From JBKHJA01 sp046538375 (GTDB lineage Bacteria; Acidobacteriota; Aminicenantia; Aminicenantales; Aminicenantaceae): a stretch of 9,371 nucleotides of DNA. Position numbers and translations under genes: made by a program. Below, in pieces: positions 1 to 7,034 of this stretch; the stretch's first letter is position 1; the number at the start of each line of letters is the position of its first letter. Below the pieces are notes generated by a model. It ran no database searches. It was not told the origin of the DNA and saw only the letters and a list, made by a program, of their open reading frames with translations. The stretch lies in assembly GCA_046538375.1 (NCBI GenBank), contig JBKHJA010000102.1:1-9371 (forward strand), given 5' to 3'.

Positions 1-39
1 ACCCCGGAAAAAAAGATGATTACAAACACAAATTTTATC

Positions 40-69
40 TTGAGCCATCATGAATTTTTGTTGTATCAT
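40..69 (+). promoter_or_regulatory. Candidate sigma70 promoter for the EF-G-like gene
   Basis: A -35-like hexamer TTGAGC (40-45, four of six consensus bases) is followed after 18 nt by a -10-like TATCAT (64-69, five of six). Transcription would begin near position 76 and leave a leader of about 70 nt before the start codon at 149. The spacer length and -10 hexamer are the same as in the candidate promoter at 2417-2446. This is a match by eye only, and the region is AT-rich enough for chance matches. Confidence 0.4.
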
Positions 70-96
70 ATCGGTTGATTGATTCTCTGCAGGGCC

Positions 97-113
97 AGTA
101 TTTCGAGAATACT
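97..113. repeat. Short perfect inverted repeat in the EF-G-like gene leader
   Basis: AGTATT (97-102) and AATACT (108-113) form a perfect 6-bp inverted repeat around a 5-nt centre (TCGAG). It lies between the candidate promoter and the Shine-Dalgarno site, so it would be transcribed as a small hairpin ending 21 nt before the ribosome-binding site at 135-141. It could be an operator or a leader hairpin. It has no T-tract, so it is not a terminator, and its short AT-rich arms may be chance. Confidence 0.25.
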
Positions 114-148
114 CAGATCAAAATTCAAATTTCTTTGGAGGCTCCGAG

Positions 149-2242
149 ATGAAAAATTATACTCCTGATAAGATCCGGAATATCGGCATAATCGGACATG
201 GATCTTCTGGAAAGACTTCTCTAACATCGGCCTTTCTTTTTGATGCTGGAGTAACCTCAAGATTGAACAAGGTGGAGAGTGGGAATACCATAACGGATTA
301 TGATCCTGAAGAAGTAGAAAGGAAAATTTCTATCAATTCAGCGATTTGCCATTTAGAATGGAATGATCATAAGATCAACATCGTGGACTGTCCCGGGTAT
401 ACAAATTTTCTTTGGGATACCAGGGCTTGCTTGAGAGCTGTGGACGGAGGAATGTTGGTGGTTTGTGGTGTGGCCGGAGTGGAAGTGGGGACAGAAAAAG
501 TCTGGGAGATGCTGGAGGACTTCAACCTGCCTCGAATCATCCTCATCAATAAGCTGGATAGAGAAAACTCTGACTATGAGCGGACTTTAGACTCCATCCA
601 GCAGTCATTCGGACGCCAAGCCATACCGGTCCAACTTCCTGTAGGTAAAGAAAAGAATTTCACCGGTGTAGTGGATTTGATCCAAAAAAAAGCTGTTCTC
701 TTCGACCAGGACCAAAGTGGTAAATTCAAGGAGGAAGATGTGCCTCCAGACCTGAAGGATACTGTGGATAAAAAAGCTGAAGAACTTACAGAAATGATCG
801 CTGAAAACGATGAACAATTGATGGAACAGTACTTTGAAAAAGGAGAGCTCTCTCCAGATGAATTGGTCAAAGGTCTTAAGAACAGCATCCTCCGTGGTCA
901 ATTGTTTCCTGTTTTTGTCACCTCAGCAGAAATGAATATCGGAGCCCAGCCCATCCTGGACAGCGCGGTGAATTTTCTGCCTTCACCCATGGAAAGAGGA
1001 GATATTCAGGGGAAAATCAAGGGAGAAGAAGCTTTAATCAAGCCTGCTCTAGACGGTCCATTCTCCGCTTTGGTGTTCAAAACTGTATCTGATCCCTACA
1101 CAGGAAGGATCTCCATGATGAGAATATTCTCTGGAAAAATTGGTCCTGATGCCACTGTCTTCAACAGCAACAAAGAAACAGATGAAAAGCTGGGGGGGCT
1201 GTTTTATCTTCAAGGGAAAGATCAGATTCCTGCTGGACAGGCCAAGACAGGTGATATTGTGGCCACCGCTAAATTGAAAGCCACCACTACAGGAGATACC
1301 CTGTGTTCCAAAGGAAACCAGATAGAATACTTCTCCATCCAATTTCCTGAACCTTCTATATCTTTTGCCATTGAACCAAAGACTCGTGCTGATGAAGACC
1401 GAATTTCACAAGCCATTCATCGTATTTCAGAAGAAGATCCTACAGCCCAAATAGAGAGAGACCCGGAGACCAATGAGCTGATTATATCTGGAAACGGCCA
1501 GCTTCATGTGGAAATCATCACCTCACGCTTGAAGAAAAGATACAACGTGGATGTGGTTCTCAAACCACCTAAAATTCCTTATAAAGAGACCATCAAAGGC
1601 AAATCTGATGTCCAAGGCAGGTACAAAAAACAGACCGGCGGAAGGGGCCAATACGGAGATGTGAAGATAAAATTGGAACCTCTGCCTCGGGGGAGTGATT
1701 TTGAGTTTGAGGATAAAATATTCGGAGGGGCTATCCCTAAAAATTTCATCCCCTCTATAGAAAAAGGAATACAAGAAGCGAGGAAAAAAGGTGTTATAGC
1801 AGGATATCCCACTGTCGATTTTAAAGTCATTCTGTATGACGGCTCCTATCATGAAGTTGACTCTTCTGATATTGCTTTTAAGATCGCCGCCTCCATGGCC
1901 TTTAAACAGGCCGTGAAAAAGGCCGTGCCCACCATCCTCGAACCAATAATGAATGTGGAAGTGTACGCGCCTGAATCATATATGGGAGATATCATGGGAT
2001 CCCTAAACGGAAGAAGAGGAAAAGTTCAAGGAATGGAACCGAAAGGCAATCTGTGCATCATAAAGGCTCAGGTTCCCATGGCAGAAATGCTGGATTTTGA
2101 GCCGTCCTTGACCTCCATCACTGGCGGCAGGGGATCCTATATCATGGAATTTTCACATTTTGAGGAAGTGCCCACCCATCTTCAGCAGAGAATCATCCAG
2201 GAAGCAGCCAAGGAGGGGCGGATCAAGTCAGAACAAGAATAG
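149..2242 (+). CDS. Elongation factor G-like GTPase (EF-G paralogue, FusA2/EF-G-2 type)
   Basis: This cytoplasmic translational GTPase has the five-domain EF-G layout and 697 residues, against about 700 for EF-G. The sequence shows a P-loop GHGSSGKT (16-23), switch I RKISI (58-62, where EF-G has RGITI), switch II DCPGY (80-84), NKLD (134-137) and a G5-like TSA (258-260). Domain IV has GGRGQYGDV (497-505) and HEVDSSDIAFKIAAS (568-582), where H568 aligns with the tip histidine of EF-G. Domain V carries LTSITGGRGSYIMEF (654-668). Canonical EF-G has DTPGH in switch II, whose histidine helps GTP hydrolysis; here it is Tyr84, as I recall for Thermus EF-G-2-like proteins. That, and the lack of neighbouring rpsL, rpsG or tuf genes, argues for a paralogue rather than the main fusA. 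TTGGAGG (135-141) lies 7 nt before the ATG and fixes the start. The protein may act in ribosome recycling, in stress or as an auxiliary translocase; the sequence does not decide this. It appears monocistronic. Confidence 0.9.
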   Translation: MKNYTPDKIRNIGIIGHGSSGKTSLTSAFLFDAGVTSRLNKVESGNTITDYDPEEVERKISINSAICHLEWNDHKINIVDCPGYTNFLWDTRACLRAVDGGMLVVCGVAGVEVGTEKVWEMLEDFNLPRIILINKLDRENSDYERTLDSIQQSFGRQAIPVQLPVGKEKNFTGVVDLIQKKAVLFDQDQSGKFKEEDVPPDLKDTVDKKAEELTEMIAENDEQLMEQYFEKGELSPDELVKGLKNSILRGQLFPVFVTSAEMNIGAQPILDSAVNFLPSPMERGDIQGKIKGEEALIKPALDGPFSALVFKTVSDPYTGRISMMRIFSGKIGPDATVFNSNKETDEKLGGLFYLQGKDQIPAGQAKTGDIVATAKLKATTTGDTLCSKGNQIEYFSIQFPEPSISFAIEPKTRADEDRISQAIHRISEEDPTAQIERDPETNELIISGNGQLHVEIITSRLKKRYNVDVVLKPPKIPYKETIKGKSDVQGRYKKQTGGRGQYGDVKIKLEPLPRGSDFEFEDKIFGGAIPKNFIPSIEKGIQEARKKGVIAGYPTVDFKVILYDGSYHEVDSSDIAFKIAASMAFKQAVKKAVPTILEPIMNVEVYAPESYMGDIMGSLNGRRGKVQGMEPKGNLCIIKAQVPMAEMLDFEPSLTSITGGRGSYIMEFSHFEEVPTHLQQRIIQEAAKEGRIKSEQE

Positions 2243-2331
2243 TCTCCTCCGATTCTTATGAAAGAAAGTAATTAAAAAAAGCTGGCCCCAAATTTGCTTG
2301 CCCTTATCCCTGAAAAGGCCGTCATTTATTA

Positions 2332-2477
2332 TTATGATCTGTTTAAATCTTTTTTTACAAACACAAGCAAAAATGCAGCCAGAAGAGTCAGACCAAGCGA
2401 GAAGTAAAAAACCAAATTGACATGCCCAGAATGAAAGCGATATCATAATTGATCGAAGAGGCCAAAAAAATGGTCAT
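2332..2477 (-). pseudogene. Frameshifted small membrane protein ORF (possible pseudogene or slippage gene)
   Basis: On the minus strand an ATG at 2477 (or in-frame TTG at 2480, or ATG at 2498) opens a frame that runs through YDIAFILGMSIWFF and stops at TGA 2390-2388. One frame over, an open frame reads SLGLTLLAAFLLVFVKKDLNRS in two overlapping parts and ends at TAA 2334-2332. One extra T in the T6 run at 2411-2406 joins them into one 48-residue product: a hydrophobic stretch of about 29 residues capped by KKDLNR, as expected for a one-helix membrane protein. A strong AGGAAGGA lies 7 nt before the TTG and 10 nt before the ATG at 2477. I do not recognise the family. The frame break could be a sequencing indel, gene decay, or -1 slippage. 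A plus-strand promoter candidate overlaps this ORF, so the apparent coding signal may also be chance. Confidence 0.3.
2417..2446 (+). promoter_or_regulatory. Candidate sigma70 promoter for the M14 peptidase gene
   Basis: A perfect -35 hexamer TTGACA (2417-2422) and a -10 TATCAT (2441-2446, five of six) are separated by 18 nt. Transcription would begin near 2453 and give a leader of about 120 nt before the start codon at 2574. It is the best promoter match in the 331-bp gap (2243-2573), and no intrinsic terminator for the upstream EF-G-like gene is visible there. It overlaps the putative minus-strand small ORF. Confidence 0.5.
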
Positions 2478-2573
2478 CAAAAAAATATCCTTCCTCATAA
2501 TATGGAAAAGAATCGGTGAAGCTCACGGGTGATCATTAAACACTGAATACTGAGCATAGAATGGAGGAGAGAG

Positions 2574-4274
2574 ATGATTAGGTACAAAGGTTCATTAATA
2601 ATCATTCTCATTTTTTCTCTTATCTTTATATTTTTTCCTCTGGAAGCGGAGACAGTCAAAACACCAGCTGAAGAGTCAAACTACAAACAATACTCTCAGC
2701 ATGAACAGATCACCAATTTTTTGAGCCGATTGGATCATCTCTCCCCAAACCTGGTGGTAAAGATCATCGGGTGCACAAAGGAGAGAGAAGAGTACCCGGC
2801 CAAAGATCTGTTTCTTTGCATCATATCAGAAGAAAGAGCGGATTTTCCTCAAAAGCTCAACCGCTCCAAGCCCACTTTCTTCCTGATCGCTTCACAACAT
2901 GGCAATGAACAATCGGCTAAGGAAGCTGCCTTGTGGTTTATCAGAGACTTGGCTGCAGGGAAACTCAAGGGGCTGCTGAAGAAAATGAATTTTTTGATAA
3001 TACCTCAGGCAAACCCCTACGGGAACTGGTTCAACCAGCGCCGCAACGAACAGGATTTGGATTTAAACCGGGATCATGTCAAATTGGAAGCGCCTGAGTC
3101 TGAGGCAATCCATCATGTTTTTAGAAACTGGATGCCTGAGTTGACCATGGATGTTCATGAGAAAGGAGACAGTTACTACCATCTTTCCATAGGATGCGTT
3201 TCTAATCCCAACATCAGTCACACACTGCAGGAGTTTTCTCGACACACCATTTTGGCTGAAGTGGAAAAGGATCTAATAGAGGAGGACATTGCCTTTCACG
3301 AATATTTGATCACCCAGCGCATGGGAATCGACTCTTCAGCTGGAGTGCGGTACCGCTCTGAAGATTTGCCAAACAAGGAAATGATGAAGCGTTTCAGCAC
3401 CACAGACCTCAACGATGGCCGCAACAGTTTGGGAATCTATGAATCACTCTCCTTTATCCAGGAGGGAGCTTCCCGCCATGATATCCAAACCCTGAAAGAA
3501 AGAACCCGTTGGCAATACCTTGGAATCCGTTTTTTCAGTGAAAGCGTGGCGCGACACGGCAGAGAGATTATTGCCATGGTGAGGAGTTTACGGGAGAACG
3601 TTTTGAAAAAAGCCCAGATATATTCTGAACAGGATAAGATTCACCTGCGGATGAAATATGTTCGGGACGAAAACCAGCCCTTTTTAGTCATAAAAAAGTT
3701 TGAGCAGGCTGAGACTCCGATTATAGGGACCCTTAAGGCGGACAAAAAGGCTGGTGAGCCTCTTACCAGGGAGGATGTGGCCCCATATGCTTATCCTTCT
3801 GAATACAAGGTGGTGGAAGAAGTGGTGAGAAATTGGTTTCCTGACGTGGAGCCGGTTATAAGCGTTTCTCGGCCTTTGGGTTATGTTATTCCATCCGCTC
3901 ATCAACAGGTAGTGGAAACTCTGCTCAGACATGATATCAAGGTGGATGTTTTTACCCAGGATTCTCTTTTGGAAGTGGAACTCTACAAGATAAAAGATAT
4001 TGTCCCTGCTGAATATGACTATCTTCCTCCCCAAATGATTGACCTGGAAAAAGCCGCTGTTCAAACCATCATCAAGAAAGGTGATTTTTATATACCCTGT
4101 TTTCAGGAAGGAGCCAACCTGATTCCCTGTCTCCTCGAGCCTCAGTCTCAATATGGACTCATCCGCTACCAGAAATTTGACCTGGTTCCATATGCAGGTG
4201 ATATTTTTCCTTTTTACAGATGGATAAAGGGAAAAGAGCTTCCTGTCATTCCTTATAAACGCTGGGCAAGATAG
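2574..4274 (+). CDS. Exported M14-family zinc carboxypeptidase
   Basis: This is a predicted secreted or periplasmic metallopeptidase that would remove C-terminal residues from peptides. Residues 1-25 form a Sec signal peptide: basic start, a long Ile/Leu/Phe core, and LEA before a likely cleavage at 25/26. The M14 site follows: HGNE (109-112) with zinc ligands H109 and E112, an arginine pair at 156-157 near the substrate-binding Arg position, the LNRD motif (164-167) matching the Asn-Arg pair that holds the substrate carboxylate, and the third zinc ligand H195 in DVHEKGD. E297 in SLSFIQEGAS fits the catalytic glutamate. The remaining C-terminal part (about 350-566) has motifs such as SRPLGYVIPS and LIPCLLEPQSQYG that I associate with large bacterial M14 proteins. 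GGAGG (2563-2567) lies 6 nt before the ATG. It has its own candidate promoter and no co-directional neighbour downstream. The substrate cannot be read from sequence; uptake of external peptides is a reasonable guess. Confidence 0.85.
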   Translation: MIRYKGSLIIILIFSLIFIFFPLEAETVKTPAEESNYKQYSQHEQITNFLSRLDHLSPNLVVKIIGCTKEREEYPAKDLFLCIISEERADFPQKLNRSKPTFFLIASQHGNEQSAKEAALWFIRDLAAGKLKGLLKKMNFLIIPQANPYGNWFNQRRNEQDLDLNRDHVKLEAPESEAIHHVFRNWMPELTMDVHEKGDSYYHLSIGCVSNPNISHTLQEFSRHTILAEVEKDLIEEDIAFHEYLITQRMGIDSSAGVRYRSEDLPNKEMMKRFSTTDLNDGRNSLGIYESLSFIQEGASRHDIQTLKERTRWQYLGIRFFSESVARHGREIIAMVRSLRENVLKKAQIYSEQDKIHLRMKYVRDENQPFLVIKKFEQAETPIIGTLKADKKAGEPLTREDVAPYAYPSEYKVVEEVVRNWFPDVEPVISVSRPLGYVIPSAHQQVVETLLRHDIKVDVFTQDSLLEVELYKIKDIVPAEYDYLPPQMIDLEKAAVQTIIKKGDFYIPCFQEGANLIPCLLEPQSQYGLIRYQKFDLVPYAGDIFPFYRWIKGKELPVIPYKRWAR

Positions 4275-4313
4275 GATCTCTATGGGCCACTCTGACAGCT
4301 TTCCTGCTTCAGT

Positions 4314-5183
4314 TTACCGAAGAGCCTTTTTGACCATCTGGCCGATTTCTGCGGGACTTTTGACCACGTGAACCCCAGCTTTTTCCAAGGCTTCCATCTT
4401 TTCCTTAGCTGTCCCTTTTCCTCCAGCAATGATGGCCCCAGCATGTCCCATCCTCCTCCCCGGAGGAGCAGTCTGGCCAGCGATAAAGCTCACCACCGGC
4501 TTGGAAAAATCTTCCTTTATGTATTCAGCTGCTTCTTCCTCAGCCGTCCCTCCGATTTCGCCGATCATTATAACAGCTTCGGTTTCCTGATCTTGCTTGA
4601 AGAGCTGCAACAGGTCAGTGAAACTTAAACCCACGATAGGATCACCACCGATTCCCACGGCCGTGGATTGTCCAAAACCAAGGTTGGTCACCTGGTCTAC
4701 AGCTTCATAGGTGAGAGTACCGGATCGAGATATTATCCCTACGGATCCAGGAGTATGGATATGGCCGGGCATGATCCCGATTTTGCACTTGCCAGGAGAT
4801 ATTATCCCCGGAGTGTTGGGACCGATGAGGGGGCATTGTTTATCCTTCAAGAATTGTTTGGCCTTGATCATGTCAAAAGTTGGAATTCCCTCGGTGATAC
4901 AGACAACCAGACGGAGGCCGGCATCAGCGGACTCCATGATAGCATCAGCAGCAAAGAAAGCTGGGACAAAAACAGCAGAGGCATTTGCTCCTTCCTTGGC
5001 CACAGCTTCTTCCACCGAGTTGAAAACTGGAATCCCAAGATGTTTTTGTCCTCCTTTTCCAGGAGTAACTCCGGCCACAACTTTGGTCCCATATTCTTGC
5101 ATCCGTTGAGTATGAAAAGTCCCTTCTCCTCCAGTGATCCCCTGGATAACCACCCGTGTTTGGTCATCTACCAAGATACTCAT
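4314..5183 (-). CDS. sucD: Succinyl-CoA synthetase (succinate-CoA ligase) alpha subunit
   Basis: The alpha subunit binds CoA and carries the phosphohistidine of succinyl-CoA synthetase, which interconverts succinyl-CoA and succinate with formation of ATP or GTP in the TCA cycle. Its 289 residues match the usual length. The N-terminal Rossmann CoA-binding domain has QGITGGEGTFH (14-24) and GVTPGKGGQ (38-46); GPNTPGIISPG (121-131) and ISRSGTLTYE (151-160) follow. The active-site histidine is H247 in GRRMGHAGAI, equivalent to H246 of the E. coli enzyme, and the phosphate-binding region GIGGDP (177-182) is present. The ATG overlaps the sucC stop as ATGA (5183-5180), with AAAGGAA (5190-5196) inside sucC placed 6 nt upstream, so the two subunits are translationally coupled. 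It is the last gene of the minus-strand operon and ends 39 bp from the convergent peptidase gene. No obvious intrinsic terminator lies between them. Confidence 0.97.
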   Translation of the reverse strand: MSILVDDQTRVVIQGITGGEGTFHTQRMQEYGTKVVAGVTPGKGGQKHLGIPVFNSVEEAVAKEGANASAVFVPAFFAADAIMESADAGLRLVVCITEGIPTFDMIKAKQFLKDKQCPLIGPNTPGIISPGKCKIGIMPGHIHTPGSVGIISRSGTLTYEAVDQVTNLGFGQSTAVGIGGDPIVGLSFTDLLQLFKQDQETEAVIMIGEIGGTAEEEAAEYIKEDFSKPVVSFIAGQTAPPGRRMGHAGAIIAGGKGTAKEKMEALEKAGVHVVKSPAEIGQMVKKALR

Positions 5184-6358
5184 TGGCCGTTCCTTTGTTG
5201 GTTTTTAGCTAAGGGAACAACTTTTTCGGCTGCCTCTTTCATGCTCCCGGCTGGATAAAAAGAAAGACCAGAGTCCTGGAGGATTTTCTTTCCTGAATCA
5301 ACGTTGGTTCCTTCCAGTCTGACCACCATGGGCAATTGAAGTCCGATCTCCTTGCCTGCCTTGACAATACCATTAGCCACCAGGTCACAGCGGACAATTC
5401 CTCCAAAAATATTGATCAAGGCCGCCTTGACATCCTGGTCAGAAACCAAAATTTTAAAAGCGTTCTTGACCGCTTCTTCTGAAACGCCGCCACCCACATC
5501 CAGAAAGTTCGCCGGCATTCCGCCCGAGTGCATAATGATATCCATAGTGGCCATGGCTAGACCCGCACCGTTGACCATACAGCCCACATTGCCGTCCAGC
5601 TTGATGTAATTTAAATTGTATTTTGAAGCTTCGACCTCAAGAGGTTCCTCCTCGTTTAAATCTCTCATTTCCTTGATTTCAGGATGGCGGGCCAGAGCAT
5701 TGTCGTCGAAATTCATCTTGGCATCCAGAGCAAGCACATCTCCGCTTTTGGTGATGAGAAGAGGATTGATTTCAGCCAGAGAAGAATCGGCGGCTTCAAA
5801 GGCTTTATAAAGACTTAACATGAACTTTACAGCCTGTTTGAAGGTGTTGCCTTCAAGCCCCAGTTTGAAAGCCAATTTTCGGGCCTGGAATGTGAGAAAG
5901 CCGGTAGCTGGATTCACGTATTCTTTGAATATAAGCTGGGGAGTCTCTGCGGCTACTTTCTCAATCTCCACTCCTCCCTCGGAAGATGCCATGACCACAG
6001 GCGCCTCTTTGGCTCTGTCCACCACCACGCCAACATAAAGTTCCCGATCAATATCAAGAGCTTCTTCCACCAGAACTCTCCGCACCCGCTTTCCCTCAGG
6101 TCCTGTTTGGTGAGTAACCAGAGTCATGCCCATCATATCCTGAGCAATTTTTTCTGCTTGATCAGGGCTGTCAGCAATTTTGATCCCTCCTCCTTTGCCC
6201 CTGCCGCCGGCGTGGATTTGAGCTTTAAGCACCACGGGAGCACCTATTTTTTGAGCAATCTGTCGTGCTTCAGAAGGAGTCTCCGCCACTTCTCCCTTGG
6301 GTATCTGAACCCCATATTTATGGAGGATTTGTTTGGCTTGATACTCGTGAATTTTCAT
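5180..6358 (-). CDS. sucC: Succinyl-CoA synthetase (succinate-CoA ligase) beta subunit
   Basis: The beta subunit provides the ATP-grasp nucleotide site and the succinate site of succinyl-CoA synthetase, working as a heteromer with the adjacent sucD product in the cytoplasm. It has 392 residues, normal for the family. MKIHEYQAKQIL at the start is typical. The ATP-grasp glycine loop is KAQIHAGGRGKGGGIK (45-60). Metal-binding positions are N198 in AEINPL and D212 in ALDAKMNF. The C-terminal ligase domain shows LDGNVGCMVNGAGLAMATMD (254-273), FLDVGGG (285-291) and NIFGGIVRCD (316-325). I cannot tell ATP from GTP preference. AAGGA (6366-6370) sits 7 nt before the ATG. The start lies 117 nt after the fumarase gene, a gap that contains a hairpin but no good promoter that I could find, so it is probably read from the upstream mdh promoter. 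Its last codon overlaps sucD. Confidence 0.97.
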   Translation of the reverse strand: MKIHEYQAKQILHKYGVQIPKGEVAETPSEARQIAQKIGAPVVLKAQIHAGGRGKGGGIKIADSPDQAEKIAQDMMGMTLVTHQTGPEGKRVRRVLVEEALDIDRELYVGVVVDRAKEAPVVMASSEGGVEIEKVAAETPQLIFKEYVNPATGFLTFQARKLAFKLGLEGNTFKQAVKFMLSLYKAFEAADSSLAEINPLLITKSGDVLALDAKMNFDDNALARHPEIKEMRDLNEEEPLEVEASKYNLNYIKLDGNVGCMVNGAGLAMATMDIIMHSGGMPANFLDVGGGVSEEAVKNAFKILVSDQDVKAALINIFGGIVRCDLVANGIVKAGKEIGLQLPMVVRLEGTNVDSGKKILQDSGLSFYPAGSMKEAAEKVVPLAKNQQRNGQ

Positions 6359-6407
6359 TTCTTTTTCCTTTTTAGGTGTTTTTTGAGGATGTCTTTGGAT
6401 TGATTCT

Positions 6408-6434
6408 TCTCAGGGGTGAACCTGTCCACTGAGA
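6408..6434 (-). repeat. Intergenic hairpin between the fumarase gene and sucC
   Basis: On the minus strand TCTCAG-T-GG and CC-C-CTGAGA form an eight-pair stem with one internal mismatch around a 9-nt loop. It lies in the 117-nt spacer within the mdh-fumarase-sucCD cluster. No T-run follows it, so it is unlikely to be a full terminator. It could protect or mark an mRNA end between the two halves of the operon, or be incidental. Confidence 0.3.
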
Positions 6435-6475
6435 GGCCCAAACAAGATGAGGAATCCCTAACAGGATAAATAATA

Positions 6476-7030
6476 TCAGTCTCTAGCGTACTGCTTCTTT
6501 CCTTCCTGATAAAGATCTCCCCCGTACATATCATTGATCACAATGCAGGGAAAGTCTTTGACTTTGACTTTTCTGATCGCTTCGGGGCCTAGCTCAGGAT
6601 AAGCGATGACTTCAGAATCTTGGATGCTCTTGGATATCAGAGCTCCTGCTCCCCCCACAGCAGCCAGGTAAACCGCCTTGTGCTTTTTTAAAGCTGCTTT
6701 GACTTCTTCACTCCTGGAACCTTTGCCTATGGTTCCTTTCAAGCCCATGGCATGAAGGGTAGGGGCATAAGAGTCCATCCGGTAGCTGGTGGTAGGGCCA
6801 GCGGAACCTATGGGTTTGCCCGGCCGGGCCGGGGTAGGGCCTACATAATAGATGAACTGACCCTTCAAATCTGCAGGAAGATCCTTTCCTTCTTTCACCA
6901 GCTGAATAAGTTTTTTGTGGGCAGAATCTCTGCCCGTATACAGATAACCGGTGATATAGATTCTATCTCCAGCCTTTAGCTGGGCAATCTTCTCATCGCT
7001 AACCGGAGTTTTGATCCTGTGTTCTGCCAT
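6476..7030 (-). CDS. Class I (Fe-S) fumarate hydratase, beta subunit
   Basis: The protein matches the beta part of Fe-S hydro-lyases of the fumarase/tartrate dehydratase family, which add water to fumarate to give malate. Its 184 residues fit a separate beta subunit rather than the roughly 500-residue fused enzyme. Family marks are GDRIYITGYLYTGRDSAHKK (21-40), YYVGPTPARPGKPIGSAGPT (61-80) running into TSYRMD (81-86), the IGKGS loop (101-105), and KDFPCIVINDMYGGDLY (158-174). The cysteines that bind the 4Fe-4S cluster belong to the alpha subunit, which is not in this window, so this subunit alone should be inactive. The gene begins 4 nt after the mdh stop and has no visible Shine-Dalgarno sequence, which suggests reinitiation by ribosomes finishing mdh. 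L-tartrate dehydratase beta is possible by homology alone, but the TCA neighbours favour fumarase. Confidence 0.9.
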   Translation of the reverse strand: MAEHRIKTPVSDEKIAQLKAGDRIYITGYLYTGRDSAHKKLIQLVKEGKDLPADLKGQFIYYVGPTPARPGKPIGSAGPTTSYRMDSYAPTLHAMGLKGTIGKGSRSEEVKAALKKHKAVYLAAVGGAGALISKSIQDSEVIAYPELGPEAIRKVKVKDFPCIVINDMYGGDLYQEGKKQYARD

Positions 7031-7034
7031 TTTT

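Noticed and set aside
1..51. Minus-strand ATG at 51 with a frame open to the left edge (MMAQDKICV...)
   Set aside because: Only 17 codons are visible and there is no Shine-Dalgarno site upstream, so nothing supports a gene start.
1..78. Plus-strand frame open from the left edge to TGA at 76-78 (25 codons)
   Set aside because: It could be the end of an upstream gene, but 25 codons without a stop is common by chance, and the residues show no recognisable pattern. The candidate EF-G promoter also overlaps it.
2274..2325. Minus-strand GGGGCCAGC followed by T7, considered as a terminator for the small ORF
   Set aside because: The T-tract is good, but only about four GC pairs can form with an upstream GGCC and the loop is large, so the stem is too weak to call.
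20..2366. 12-nt match TTACAAACACAA at 20-31 and 2355-2366, considered as a direct repeat
   Set aside because: It is a single low-complexity AT-rich match with no matching flanks, and nothing suggests it borders an element.
2228..2446. 72-codon minus-strand frame across the EF-G/peptidase gap
   Set aside because: It is the third frame across the same AT-rich segment and loses the hydrophobic pattern after about 30 residues. The split frames at 2332-2477 read better as a membrane peptide and have a better ribosome-binding site.
2561..2581. Six-codon plus-strand ORF (ATG at 2561) overlapping the peptidase start
   Set aside because: Its ATG is part of the ATGGAGGAG stretch that forms the ribosome-binding site, it has no ribosome-binding site of its own, and short overlapping frames like this are common by chance.
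4668..5258. 196-codon plus-strand open frame opposite sucD
   Set aside because: It lies antisense to a highly conserved enzyme gene with an intact active site, and its translation is rich in Ser, Gly and His with no domain pattern. It is a shadow frame.
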